NCBI GenBank assembly: GCA_015179045.1
Contig: WHUZ01000067.1
Location: forward strand, 285,717-349,716
Length of the DNA: 64,000 nt
Reading direction: 5' to 3'
Source of the DNA: Kalaharituber pfeilii
Lineage: Eukaryota; Ascomycota; Pezizomycetes; Pezizales; Pezizaceae
Shown here: piece after piece, positions 23,645-35,362 of the stretch
Numbering within the stretch: the stretch's first letter is position 1
Layout of the letters: each line of letters begins with the position of its first letter
The notes under the pieces: model-generated
The model's database searches: none
Told to the model about the DNA's origin: nothing
Seen by the model: only the letters and a program-made list of their open reading frames with translations
Translations under genes and position numbers: made by a program

Positions 23645-26600
23645 ATGGGCCATACTATCAGGCCCTTCGCAGTTTTAGCCATCGCCTCATATGGTATCCG
23701 GATTGTAGAAGCGTCCGAGGGAAACCGCACCTTCTATGATGATCCTAATGGTGCGGGAGCGGAATTTTATAATAACCTTTTTTCAGACCTGAGTGCGTAT
23801 AACCTATCATGAATCACGCGTTGCATTTGCTAAAGATGTGCTCTAGCTCCTTTATTGACATTGTTCGGAGAGCCGGTGGCAAAAGCATACTTGAGCCAGA
23901 GCACGCATTGGCTTGAACATGTCATCTGGGCGTGCGGACCACTTGGTTTGTTAACGACAGTGACATCAGCGATTCTGGTAGCTGGATCAAAGGCGTTGAA
24001 TGCAATCATAGGACATGCTAGGACTCCAGGGGCCGACATAGAGGTTCAGTTGATGAGGTTGGTACTGATATTCTTTGCGGGAGAAAACCTAAACGCTAAC
24101 GACCGCCTCGAAGCTCTACCTCCGCTGATGTTTGTGAGCTCTGGAATGGAAAAGGCTTTGTCCGTGTAGTTGGCTCCCCTGATATCCTCGAGCTACTTTA
24201 TGATCCGAATTTCATTGAGCATCGAAAGTTACCGCAAAGGGACAAGGAGTGTGGGATTGGAGTCGTGGATGAACAATCGAAAATCATCAAGAGAAATTCG
24301 TTTTGGGATCGAAAACCTTTCAGCTCTCTGTCCCCAAGCCTCGATAACAGTTCCCAACAAGAGCCAGGGCAGAAAAAATGTCCACCCAGTCTTTGCTTGA
24401 ATACATCTTGTCAGCCTGCCTCGCGGTTAGAGGTTGCCTTAATTGCCTGCATTGGCATTATCCTCCAAGCAGGCGTCCTAGTGTATGATGGCTTGATTAT
24501 ATACCATCCAAGACTAAAGTGGCGCCAAAGAGGCCAACCAGTCGCTGAATACGCGTTCCCACTTACCGCTGTAGGTACAATGCTAATTACGTTGGGGATG
24601 TTTATCTGTGCACTTGTCATTGAGGCGAGCACCATGGAAAAAACGTTCAAGATTCGTGAAATTGAGGGCAACGGTAGGCTACAGCTTCTTTGGATCCAGA
24701 AAAGCCGCGTCGTGGCCGACCAGGAATTCAAATCATATTCAATCCATGCTCAGCGGAATAAGGAAGAACTCATTACTTCGCGCCGGGTGTCAAGGGAGAC
24801 CCTCGCTCAGCTCGAGCGGCTAACTGACTTGGGGTTCTGCTCACTGTAACAGGTCAGTTGCTGCCCCACCAGGAGTCAATTGATGGATATAGAGTTGTAG
24901 AATCTAGACCAAAGTATTCATGCTAACGCACCCCATCTCACAGGTTTTATCGTTCAGTTCGTGGGGTATGTTATTGAACCTCCGCAACCCTGACAGAAAG
25001 AATTTTCTATTGTTCGATAGCTGATAATGTCGTCCTATCCAGACTCCGCAATATGCACTTTTCTGCGTCGCTGGCGCAGCTGACAATCACAGGAATCATG
25101 ACAATTCTACGCACGGCACTTCGGCGCACTGTCAGTTACAAAGCCGAGGAGTCACCAGAACCATCTTCAACGTCTTACTCCATTTACAATCTTCCAGAGG
25201 GCTATGAACTAGATAGTATTGCGAAACGTACTATGAAATGCAAATCCTGGGAAGTCATTACAAGTAAAGGGTATACAAATCAAGCTGAGCGTACTCCAGC
25301 TGAGTCAATCATTGACGATGCCGTTGACCTGCGTGCCCGTCTGGTGTGGTATGCGAGGATTCAGCTAGCCGAGCTCTCTAGTCCAAGTTGCAATTGGGAA
25401 GGCAATTTGCAACCGGTAATTGACAGCTTCGTGCATGTCATCGAAGCATTTGCCAACCATATATGGAACCCCCTCAGCGGCCTAACTAAGCTGGATCCGG
25501 GGGCTGATAGAGAGTATCCCGCAGAAACTCCTCAAAAGCTACAATGGTCAATTGTAGTACAATGCCAGAGCTCCGCGACCGAAGGCGAGGGCCAAAAGAT
25601 CCCAATTGAGATGACCCTAACAAGGATACCTGTTGATGATGGCCCGATTCGGTGGAAAGCAACCCGTAAAGAGATTGCCGCCATTTTCTCTCTGTGGATT
25701 TCAACGTTGAACAGTACGAATCAGGGATGTTGGGAAATGCAAAAGGCTATCTGGCTAATGGATTCAAACGACCATCCCGGTAGTGCAAATACAGGAAGAT
25801 ATTTGTCTAACTGGTGGATATCACGGGAAAATCACCCAGTTGAAGTAGCCGTACCCGGAGCGGAGAGAGACCAATGGGTCTTGGATGGTGGATTCCCAGT
25901 TTGCCTACGGAAGCTGACTGAATCGGATTGGACCAAACGTGCGCAGTCTTACCCGCAGCGAGTGAATACAAGGCCAGCATTTTGCATTGAGGCCCCGTTG
26001 GCACATATCTGCTACCAATATCTCCTCTCCGCTTTCATATCAAGTGCTGTTTCTTGTATTGACCAAACGATATCGGATGCGACGATCAAGCCGGTGCAAG
26101 ATCCACGGAGGATTACAATTGTGAGCGAGACCATACGTGGGCTGGTAGAAATACTGCAACACCATCGCTATGTCAGTACTGAGGATGCCTACAGGATTAT
26201 AGTTCCTGCACTCTCACGAGCAGGCAAATTACAACATGTTGGCGATTCCGTGCTAGAAAAATGGAACAGTGACAGTGACCTCCGTAAACAATTTGCGATT
26301 CATAATTCTTCACGCGATTTTATTTTCCTCGTTCAGTCCGCCTGTATCGACGAAATCAACAACTTCATATTACGCAATAAGTGGGCATCTGCTGCGACTC
26401 TCCGCAGAAAGCTTGTGGATACTTTTCCAGCTGAGCCCCATCTGAAGGAGGCAGTAAAGTCGTTGTGCGACGCTCAGATTCGCAACTCCCCTTACACGAC
26501 ACCTACACCGGAGCATGTACAGCTGGACGATGACCAATTTCCGCTATATAATGCTATGCAGAGCGGAAGCGTGGGTGACTATTTTGATTGTCTGTGGGGA

Positions 26601-27974
26601 AACCCCGAGGCGGTTAATTCTGTTCACAAAGGGTTACATCTATTACATATTGCAGCCAGGAACAAGAGCTTGACCTTGGTCAAATTGCTCCTATTCTTTG
26701 GGGCAAATGTAGATGCGGAAGATGGAAGTGGAAAACGAGCGCTCCACCTCTCGGCAAGTGGATGTCAGTGTGGCTGTCGAGATTCAGCCACTGCTGGCGC
26801 CGATAACTGCGCATGTACAGTGCTGCCGCAACTGCTAATCGACAATGGAGCAAAGGTAGATGAAGTGGATGGGGAAGGCAACACGGCTTTGCTTCTGGCA
26901 GCAGCCTCGGGGTGTGCGCCATTAGTACGAATGCTAGCGACGAATTCTGCTGATGTCAATATTCGAAACAAGGCCGGCGACAACGCGATCATCAAGGCTG
27001 CCGAGAAAGGAAATCGAGCGGTGGTAAAGGCATTGATCACATTGCCAGAGCACCGGCGCTTGGAATTGAATTTGACCAATAGGGATGGGGAAACAGCCCT
27101 CCTTGTGGCAGCACGGATGGCGCAAGTGGAAATAATACGGGAACTACGGAAAGCGGGGGCAGCCGTTGACCTTACAACAGCTTTAAAAAAGGGATATGCC
27201 GTTGTATTGGAACTGGAATTTGAATCTGAGTCTAAGCAGTCACTTAATCTCAATGACGCGCTTCTCTTGGCATCAACCCATGGACATAGTCCAGTAGTGA
27301 GGTTGCTACTCAAACAAGGAGCTGAGAAGGATACTTGCGATAGCAATAAGGATACTCCACTTATTCTAAGTGCCCAAGAAGGACATGAGGGAGTCGTTGA
27401 AGTGCTTCTAAAGGCAGGCGCAAATGTTCAAATGCCTGGCAGTCAGGAGAGGACGGCTCTGGCTGCTGGAGTGGGCAATAGTAGGGTAGTAAAGATGCTA
27501 ATCGAAGGTGGTGCTGACGTAAACAGTCGCGACGCGAACGGGCTCACAGCACTCCATGGAGCAGTCACTGAAGGAAACCTGGACTCTGTGAAACTTCTCA
27601 TTGAGCGTGGGGCAAAGGTGGATCAGCACTGCAATCACAACCGAACACCTCTGCACTCGGCTGCTACTTCAGGGAGCGAGAGAATCATGGAGCTATTGCT
27701 ACAGCATGGAGGAGAAAAGATTGTTAACGTCCAAGACTCTGAAGGGAATACCGCCTTGCTAATGGTAGCCCAAGTGCCTGAACTAGCAAGTACGAAAATT
27801 GCGGAGCTTTTACTTCAAAGAGGCGCAGATCCTAACATTGCGAATCGAGAGGGTGACACTGCGTTACAGTGGGCTCTTATACACGAAAATGTACAGATCC
27901 AAGATCTTCTAGTAAAATATGGGTGCAAAGCGGACGTACCTATGCAGGGAACACATGATTACTGTAGTGCGTGA
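23645..27974 (+). CDS. Membrane-anchored ankyrin-repeat protein (5 exons, one frameshift)
   Basis: Exons 23645-23792, 23847-24057, 24114-24852, 24944-24965 (a 22-nt microexon) and 25043-27974. All junctions are GT-AG with matching phases, giving 1350 residues once one base is added. The N-terminal half follows a family common in Pezizomycotina: DLTPLLTLFGEPVAKAYLSQ, a membrane segment (WACGPLGLLTTVTSAI), LMSSTSADVCELWNGKG, then three more hydrophobic segments around residues 255-380 (IACIGIILQAGVLVYDGL; PLTAVGTMLITLGMFICAL; LGVLLTVTGFIVQFVGL). The C-terminal part (about 880-1340) holds about a dozen ankyrin repeats. Frame is lost at GGGG 24831-24834, and one more G rejoins LTDLG to VLLTVTGF. 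Such proteins are predicted membrane receptors or scaffolds. No enzyme domain is seen and the ligand is unknown. Confidence 0.85.
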
Positions 27975-28664
27975 ATTTAAAGTTGACCTGTCGGGGTTGC
28001 ATTTCGTTTTCTCGAAGTAGCAGTTCAAGTTATATATTACTTTTGAGCCTATGAAGCATGACGGATTTGATGCACCTAATTTTTTGATTCGATAGTGATA
28101 TGTAACGGGATATTGTATAGCGAGCCGGGTAAATAGCGCCACGCTAAGGTGACCTCTGACAAGCATTTCGGGATGTCGGTACAATGTATACAGGTAAAAA
28201 GGATGCAACCCGAGTGCGTATTGCAGTCTCAAAAGTGTATATAAGTTCATGGCTGCGTGTTCTCCTTTCCTTTTTTCTTTATGCAACCTCTTGTATTTAG
28301 TTTCTACTAAGTAGAGTGGTTACCTGCTGTGCCGATCCGCTGAACTGCTGTACTGCTGTGAACCGCTGAACTGCCTTATTGCTGCGAACTGCTGAACTGT
28401 CGCCTGCTGCCTCCTGCCTGCACTCCGTAGATTGCCGTCATTTACGGGCTCCAGGTCACGACTGCCGTTACACTAGGTTGCATCACAACCCTCTACCGAG
28501 TGCACCTATTGCCAGACCTGTGGGCACTAGCAAGTGCAGCCCACACTGACTTCCTTACAACACCAAAACCGGAAAGAACCGCAAACCGCATGGTCGCTGC
28601 TTTGGAAGGAATCAGAAACGTCCCTGTCTATACCCCACTACAAGATAATGCAGCCTACATGGAG
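27975..28664. other. Intergenic DNA with a CTG-rich imperfect repeat
   Basis: No gene seen. About 28325-28425 is a low-complexity run built on CTGAACTGCT and CTGCTG words. The frame at 28500-28694 has no recognisable domain. Confidence 0.4.
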
Positions 28665-28795
28665 GGGCGAAGACTTATCTGTTTATTTCCTTAACCCTCT
28701 TACCCGGAGGAGACGAAGACCTATCTGTTTATTTATTAACCCTGTTACTCAGAGGAGACGAAGGCTTATCCATTTATTTCCTTACCCTTTTGTAC
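28665..28795 (+). repeat. Imperfect tandem repeat, about 3 x 45-50 bp
   Basis: Three tandem copies of a unit close to GGAGACGAAGACCTATCTG followed by TTTATTTCCTTAACCCT. Spacing varies slightly. Confidence 0.7.
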
Positions 28796-29059
28796 CTAAC
28801 CTATACCTCGCCGTAGCAAAAAAGATAATGCAGAAATTGCACGCCTTAATAATGCCCGAATTGCAAGCAGCAAATACGGACCTCCAAGCTACAGCCACTG
28901 CTACCATACAGACAAATGACCTCCTCTATACTTAGCTCGAAGAATCTTGTACAATACAATCTGCCCTGGCTCGGAATACTGCCCCTGCTGACTCCAAAGT
29001 AGCAATAGCCAAGTTGAGGGGCATCGCCAACGGCAACCCCATACACGAAGGAGCGGCAC

Positions 29060-29124
29060 GCCCTGCCATGGCGAACAGCTACAAGCGGGGTCACGTGAAA
29101 AAAAAAAAAAAAAAAAAAAAAAAA
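29060..29124 (+). mobile_element. Minimal hairpin/poly-A insertion (family B), nested
   Basis: Sixty-five bp: CCCTGCCATGGCGAACAGC, GCGGGGTCACGTG and a run of about 27 A. Flanked by the 13-bp duplication GAAGGAGCGGCAC (29047-29059 and 29125-29137). Inserted in RNase H of LINE family A. Confidence 0.92.
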
Positions 29125-29484
29125 GAAGGAGCGGCACAAAAAGCTAAAATATCCTGGGAGAGGCGGATTGCCAAAGGCGACCTAGACCTAGCAGTAATGT
29201 GGATCAAAGGGCACAAGGGCATCCAGGGAAACGAAGAAGCGGATGAAGCAGTCAAAATAGGCACCTTCCTACAGCACCTACCCAAGGTCATCACCGAAGC
29301 CGGGATGAAACAGAACGCCAGGCAGGCGAGGGCACAGGAAAGAAACAGACTTGATATAACCTACCGCCCACTACAGAGACTCGGAAAACAGGTATTGAAG
29401 CTCGTGAGTCTACTGGGCGCGAAAGGCCTACGAGCCTGGAGACATAAAATAGAGAAGGCAAACAGCCCAGACTGCCGCTGGTGT

Positions 29485-29721
29485 TGTTACGGAGGTGGTA
29501 AATGCAGAGAGTTACCGTCCGCCAGGCCAAAAAGACACTTGACTAGCGATATTCGCTAGTCCTCTGCGTAGCTAATATAGCACTCATTTATACGACTGCG
29601 ACACCTTTGCTGTCGTATGCCACCTACGTCGCATATACGCATTTCGTGTGCGCTTGCATTTTTCGCATTTTTCGCGCCCTCCACCGGCCGCCCACACTAC
29701 GGTCGCGGTGAACCCGTAGCA
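29485..29721 (+). mobile_element. Solo LTR (237 bp) inside a LINE zinc motif
   Basis: Begins TGTTACGG and ends CCGTAGCA, the same ends as the 732-bp LTR at 3479. Flanked by GGTGT (29480-29484 and 29722-29726). It sits between the codons for CRWC and GGHDE of the host LINE. A C-to-T-decayed relative of its left part seems to lie in the spacer of the large inverted repeat, near 38403-38470. Confidence 0.88.
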
Positions 29722-29879
29722 GGTGTGGCGGACACGACGAGATCACAAATCACCTCCTCGAAGACTGCAGAGTGTGGCGAAACAGATGGCCCAGAGGATT
29801 GGAGAACATACGGAGACCTCCGAAAGTTGGAGACGACAATCCGGACCCATTACTACGTAGCATGATAGAACTAATAGGG

Positions 29880-30090
29880 GTATAGAATATACAGTAGGAT
29901 GCGCAGGGGCTGGCTATATAAGGAGCGCCTTCTGCCCTCGAGATGGTCCAGCTTCAAGTGTTGTCCTAAGTTACACCCTCATTTTCCCTGCCATGGCGAA
30001 CAGCTACAAGCGGGGTCATGTGATATAAAAAAAAAAAAAAAAAAAAAACCCCTCATTTTGCTACATCATCGTACACTCCGTAATACAGAG
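29880..30090 (-). repeat. LTR-like repeat, copy 1 (interrupted)
   Basis: On the minus strand, ATTACGGAGTGTACGATGAT, then GAGGGTGTAACTTAGGACAA and a TATA-like CTTATATAGCC. This matches 59704-59830 over at least 80 bp, including a block of about 20 identical bases. A hairpin insertion at 29986-30048 interrupts it. The far end is not defined. Confidence 0.6.
29986..30048 (+). mobile_element. Minimal hairpin/poly-A insertion (family B)
   Basis: Sixty-three bp beginning exactly at CCCTGCCATGGCG and ending in a run of about 22 A. Flanked by CCCTCATTTT (29976-29985 and 30050-30059). Inserted into the LTR-like repeat. Confidence 0.9.
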
Positions 30091-31135
30091 CAGGTTGAGC
30101 AGTATGTCTCGGCTAGCAATAATGGCACAATGCGAGGTTTGGGCTGCGCAGAGGCATGAAATTACGCAATGTATATATGTGAAGACGTGTGTAAAATACT
30201 TTGACCTAGCACCCTTGAGCCTCGAGACAGCTGGCTAAGGAGAGAGCTGAAATAGATATGCTGAAACCATGAGTACATGACGCGTCGAACAACAATACGT
30301 GACAGTGAGAACACCGGAAGTGGTCCTAGTTGAGTAGACAAGCCTCAATCGTAGCCGCCACATCTACCTTCATTTCCCTCAATGCTCTAATGTTTTCGGC
30401 TTTGGTTTAGGTATATTTCTGTCCACCTACCTTACTAGCGGCGGTCGTGGGTCCCCACGTTGTGTTTGCAAGTTCGTTACTTCTGTATATTTGCTTTGTA
30501 CTTCAATCATCTCGTCATAGCCCATAGGGTGGGTGGTTTAAGAGTACTGATGTTTTTTTTTAACCCTGATGTCCCTTCGTCAACCCGCCCCAAGCCGGCT
30601 CCATATGCGCCATTACTCTACTCAACCAGCCTGCTCCCTATGTCCTCCATTCGGCCAACCTACGAATGAGGTGAGCGGCGTGCTGGCTCTCTGTTGTTAT
30701 CACTAATAACGCTAGTTTTCTGTCTCATCCTCAATGGCCGCCGCTATCGCCAGACATATGCTTCATTTACCATTGCAAGCTCTCCCAGATATATGGACTT
30801 CTCCTGCAAGCTACCCGTCTCACCGAGTATCTTATCGCATAGCTCGCTCCTGTTGTACTGCCCTGTGCCGCTATCTCCATGCATCTTCCATCACAGTTCA
30901 CGACACACACTGTGGCCCTCCTCTTCTAACTGTTCCAATCTTAAACGCCATCTTCGCGGAGAAACTTATGTCACAAGGCCGGCTAGCAGTAACAGTATGT
31001 AAGAGTAGTACAGCAGTCCTCTCAGCACTGTAGTTGTTGTGATTGTTTCAGTCTCCGGCTGCTCGATGACCTCCAAAACATGGTCAACTTGCGTAAATGG
31101 CATAATATGTCATTGCTCCATTGGGAGCGCCTCCA
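30091..31135. other. Intergenic DNA, nothing recognised
   Basis: Frames at 30694-31002 and 30734-31033 overlap in two phases and show no domain. No mobile element ends found. Confidence 0.35.
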
Positions 31136-31147
31136 TAGTCACACCTC

Positions 31148-31536
31148 TGGCTGGTGAAGAAAGAGAGGAGGGAGGGAAAGAAGGCTAGCTCGATTGTCAT
31201 CTACCTGGAGGGGGAGGTGGAATCGGATAGCCCAGCACCAGCGAAGGTAAGGTTGTCAGGCAAGTGGTACGATTCGTGCCTGTATGACTGGGATAGAAAT
31301 TCAAAGGTGGACAGAAAGGGGAAGGGGAGGGAGGTGGAGGAAATGGACTTGACGGCATAGCGGGTTGTCTCATGGGTTTTATTTCCTCTATTCCCTTTTG
31401 AATGTCGGTGTATATAGTGAGTTGTTGTTTGTTTTTAGGTGTCTGTCTCCGGGCCATAAGGACTTCGGTCCAGGGACCCTGCCATGGCGAACAGCTGCAA
31501 GCGGGGTTATGTGAAAATAAAAAAAAAAAAAAAAAA
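31148..31536 (+). mobile_element. Short ORF1-only LINE derivative
   Basis: Flanked by TAGTCACACCTC (31136-31147 and 31537-31548). Holds the C-terminal end of ORF1 (KKASSIVIYLEGEVES, then LSGKWYDSCLYDWDRNSK), an untranslated stretch, the family B hairpin and an A-tail. It is nearly the same sequence as 10104-10728, truncated further at its 5' end. Confidence 0.87.
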
Positions 31537-31542
31537 TAGTCA

Positions 31543-31640
31543 CACCTCGCAAGCGGGAAACTGCATAGCTTCTAGTATACAGCAGTTCTTTCGTTCACCG
31601 GACGGTTGTGACGACTCTCAGTTACCGAAGCCATCTGAGA
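31543..31640 (+). repeat. Dispersed repeat fragment
   Basis: CCTCGCAAGCGGGAAACTGC and the following 40 or so bases match 2424-2483 with scattered differences. Identity of the parent element unknown. Confidence 0.5.
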
Positions 31641-31689
31641 CGTAGCTGCCTGATACTGTATTTATCTCAGGCACTTACAGATTCCTGCG

Positions 31690-31752
31690 GGTTTTTTTTT
31701 TTTTCTTCTCCTAATATTACTCGTTTACCGATCCGGGAGCTATAACGAGTTC
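31690..31752 (-). repeat. Degenerate LINE family A hairpin
   Basis: Poly-T followed by TATTACTCGTTTACCGATC and GGGAGCTATAACGAG, a decayed family A hairpin in minus orientation. Confidence 0.6.
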
Positions 31753-32934
31753 ATCTTAAAAGGGAAAATACTCAAATCAAAACCAAATAATTCTCTCCCC
31801 GCAAAAAAATTAGTTGTCGCAGCAATCTTGATAATAGAACCAAGCGCTAATTCATCGCCCGTCCCACTCCAGCAGTGTCACTAGAGGGTCTGGCTCGTTC
31901 TCCTTTCCCTCCGGCCAAAGGCTCCTCCCAGTACGCTTCCGGCTTGTGAAGACGCATAAATAAGCTGCCATCCACGATCTTAGGTGACTAATTAATACTC
32001 AGAGTGTATTGGTGAACGAGGCTTATCTGGTACATTTCCTAAAGGTGAAATGTCAGCACGGGCACTTACGTTTGGATAACCCTGTGTATCTGAAAAAGCC
32101 ATGACACAAATCGAAAATTTTCAGATTTCCATTATGTTCGCCTCTACACAAGCATTTCCTACCTTCTACCCAGAATATGCGTTTTTTTTTTGTTTCCAGC
32201 TCAAGCAACATTTAGCGCCACTTAGCTTTAACTCATTTATAACCAAGAGCACTTGCATAAGCCAGCAACAAATCTACACAACTGGAGCACGCATTGCTGC
32301 AAGTTGCATATATACGCAGTTTCGCTTATGCTAAATTGAGCCTGGCTTGACCGATATTTTGAATTGATTTTTCGTTTTTCTTTCGGGAACGGCAGAGTAT
32401 ATATGGGTATTTTCGGTCGCAAAAAGTGAAATCGAAAAAAGTGCAAACGAAAAAAATTGAATACCGCTGGAGCAAAATAACAAAAATAAATCTGGCGTTG
32501 TTCCAAAAGTAGCTACCCCCACTTCCCCCACAGGCAAGTATGCTATGGGTCATCCAACAGACGCCGAAAAATTAGATACAGCAAAAGAAGTCATACCATC
32601 CAAACCCCCCCTCCCGGAGGTAATCTACAATCTATCTCATTTAATGCTGATTCGTCTTGATGCCCCATACTTGTGAACTAATACGGTCTCAGTTGCCGGA
32701 CCGGTTCCTGTAGGAGGAAGGATTTCAAGTACGTATAAACGATTGCCTTTACGTATAACAAGATGTGTATATTTAGTTTAAGAAGCCCTCCGATAGTGGT
32801 TACCAAGTTGGTATTGCACTTCTTGGGTCTTTTTCCTTGTATTAAACAAATCGTGAGGTCTTGCACTGACTAACACACATAACAAGCGAGAACAAGCAAA
32901 ACGGTAAATGGATATGAATGACTCATTTTCAAAA
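31753..32934. other. Intergenic DNA, nothing recognised
   Basis: AT-leaning, with frames below 90 codons and no domains. Confidence 0.35.
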
Positions 32935-33021
32935 AGACAGAAGAAGGATGACAGACAAAAATTCAGGACAATAAAATAGAAAACCTCCAGTGATCCATTA
33001 CATCTTCATATGCTTACATGC

Positions 33022-33560
33022 TCACTTCGACAACTTTGACTCCACAAAGTCAACTCTTTGGTGTTTTTTCTCCGTTGTCCGGCTTGTCCCATCCGGATTT
33101 ATTGTGGTGACGGTATGGACATGCGTCGTGATTGTGAGAGATTTAACGGCGGCCTGTATAGCATAATTTGTGAGAACGCGTGCTAAATAATTGCCACACT
33201 TGCGAACCGTGACATATGAAATTAGGGCAACAGTGGGACAGCGCAGGATGACGAACAGAAAGTTTGGCACCGACCTTCCTTGCAGCTGCAATTTTCCAGA
33301 AGGATTAGCCTCAATACATAATTTCACCCATACGTATCTCCCAATCAAGGGGACGCAGGAATGGATGAAGGACAACCATGACATAGCTGGACCATTACCT
33401 TGTTCAGCTGGGGTGATTTGGTCTTCCCCGTGTTCGCTGGTCTGGGAATTAAAGCTGTCTTGTTTGCTGCGGGTTTAGGTTTCGCAGCGGGTTTAGCGTT
33501 AGCACTGGGTTTAGCTGCGTGTTTGGCTGCAGGCTTGGGAGTTCCATGAGGCTTTGGCAT
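33022..33560 (-). CDS. Possible small gene: Lys/Ala/Pro-rich N-terminus, unknown C-terminal part
   Basis: From ATG 33560 the minus strand encodes 54 residues rich in Lys-Pro-Ala (repeats like AAKPSANAKPAAKPKPAA, resembling a histone H1-type tail), ending at a donor-like AAG|GTAATG. A second open part, ending at 33022, encodes about 110 residues (YVWVKLCIEANPSGKLQ to VDFVESKLSK). I could not find a junction that joins the two parts in phase, so an unseen intron, a frameshift or a broken gene are all possible. Parts of this locus recur, diverged, around 36640-37639. Function unknown. Confidence 0.35.
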
Positions 33561-33725
33561 CGTGATATTGTGTTCCGCCGGAAAATCTGTGCCCGATTTA
33601 TCGACTTTATTCCAGTAAAAATGAGTTTTGGTGGAGTTTGACCTGGCAGAGGATGCAACAGACCTTTGACTAAATATATTAAAGGCTGAGCTCCAAATTG
33701 CATCACCTTGATCAATTCCGCTCCA

Positions 33726-33800
33726 AACCATAATTCAGGCTCCGAACCATAATTCAGGCTCCGAACCATAATTCAGGCTCCGAACCATAATTCAGGCTCC
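33726..33800. repeat. 19-bp tandem repeat, four copies
   Basis: Four head-to-tail copies of AACCATAATTCAGGCTCCG, essentially identical, the last lacking its final base. Confidence 0.92.
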
Positions 33801-33937
33801 CAGTCGATTGCTTTTTTTCTCTTATCAGCAAGGCCCTAGCCTTAGAGAAAGTGGGGTAACATGCCTGATGTGGTAACGATCTGCCCCCCTGTAACGGTGC
33901 ACTGTCTCGGCACTCCTCGTCATGCATGCCTCACCCG

Positions 33938-34760
33938 GTAATTCACCACAAAGTGACGTACACCACGTCCGGACGCACGTTTTACACCGCGCGCGACAAC
34001 ATATATCTCAACCACCAGGATAGAATTTGGCATCCAGCTTGTGGAGGGGTTAAATGAAGGAGTAATCTTCATATTTTGCGCCTTAGCTTCTTCAGAAATG
34101 ATCTTTTGAAGGGAATTATGATTCCATGAATTTCACACCACACATTGGAATAGGCTTGGCATATACAGTACTCCGTATTTCTTGCGGTAATATCACTAGT
34201 ATTGAATTCCACTTATCCCACCTGAATTAAATGTGATAAAAATAGTAGAACACCTGAATATCAATATTTTATCTTATTCAAAGATGTGAGGAGCACATCA
34301 ACAAAATTTCCGAAGAAGTGGTAGAGGTATTCACAAAAATCATATTCTCATAGAAATTGTATACAGTATTTGTGTGGGAAAACTACTAGAAATGGCACTT
34401 TGATGTATGAACTAGGCATTAAACAACATTAAGCACTAATTATCAAGAGGCCTATTGGGAGACGGTCTATGCCGTTATGGTGAGCGTTGACCGGAAGTAG
34501 CTCGAATGCACTTTGTATGGGAATTCCATAAAGATGCATGCCAAGATATCAATGAAAAACTCATGGTGTCATTAACTGACCACAATGTCCTTTCAGTGCA
34601 AATAGAGGTAGGAAAAGTGAAGAATAACCCTTTATTTATTTTCCCTGAAACGGGTATACAAAATTCTATACTGGTGGTTGAGATAAATGTTGTTGCGCAC
34701 AGTCAGTTTTGGTGTAAAACGTTTGTCGGGACGTGATGCGGATTGTGGTGAAGGACAGTA
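33938..34760. mobile_element. Old diverged copy of the mariner-type MITE
   Basis: The left end (ATTCACCACA, then GGACGCACGTTTTACACC) and the right end (GGTGTAAAACGTTTGTC to TTGTGGTGAAGGACAGTA) are imperfect inverted repeats related to the ends of 35363-36209. Internal stretches (CTCAACCAC; CTTCATATTT; GGAATTATG) are shared in the same order. No transposase frame. Confidence 0.55.
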
Positions 34761-34934
34761 TTAGAGATATATTACAATTATGAAAATTGCATAACGTCTT
34801 TTTTTGTTATCATTACTACACAATATTATACTAATTTGACATTTCTGAATCGGAATTTTGCCATCATAATAAGGAAGAATTCAAAACTTTCCTTACCATT
34901 CACCTAAACTAAACCCTTCCTATATAGAACATAA

Positions 34935-34937
<3 letters not shown>

Positions 34938-34969
<32 letters not shown>

Positions 34970-35304
34970 TTCATTACTCGCATGCCGCCTTGCAGGCTAT
35001 GGCGAGGGTTTAGATACATGAAGGATAATCAACGGAAAAATAAGTAACGGATAAGGAAACAAAGTGAAAATATGACCGGTTACTCCGCCCCAGTCCATCA
35101 CCTCCGCCAACGTCCTCTGCCCCCCCTCCTCAGATCTTGGCAGCTCCTTTAACCCTGCCTCTCCTCTAGGTAGTCTTTTTTTCTTCCACACTTCACACCT
35201 ATTCATGATGTGCTCGAAATTTTCGAAGTCTCTTCCGCACCATCTGCATTCGGGAGAGGTATCCTTCCCTATTTGGTATCTCCACTGTCGCAGTCCCTTG
35301 TTTC
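34938..35304 (-). mobile_element. 5'-truncated LINE (family A) ending in zinc motif and hairpin
   Basis: Flanked by ATATAGAACATAACTC at 34922-34937 and the same word with one change at 35305-35320. Minus strand: GLRQWRYQIGKDTSPE, a C-terminal zinc motif CRWCGRDFENFEHIMNRC, a short tail with stop, the family A hairpin and a long A-tail (poly-T from 34938). Confidence 0.87.
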
Positions 35305-35362
35305 ATATAGAACATAGCTCGAAACCAGAAAAATAATATAGAAAACTAGTAATAATCACCTA

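Larger units (their letters stand above)
28936..29875 (+). pseudogene. LINE family A: RNase H to ORF2 C-terminus, twice interrupted
   Basis: Plus-strand coding runs DSKVAIAKLRGIANGNPIHE, then KAKISWERRIAKGDLDLAV, KGHKGIQGNEEADEA, then LGAKGLRAWRHKIEKANSP, the zinc motif CRWCGGHDEITNHLLEDC, and ends at a stop near 29872. RNase H is interrupted by a hairpin insertion at 29060-29124, and the zinc motif is split between CRWC and GG by a solo LTR at 29485-29721. Removing each insertion plus one copy of its target duplication restores the frame. A TAG (28934) and the lack of upstream motifs suggest 5' truncation. Confidence 0.8.

Noticed and set aside
26765..27346. 193-residue minus-strand frame
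   Set aside because: Shadow of the ankyrin repeats of the plus-strand gene.
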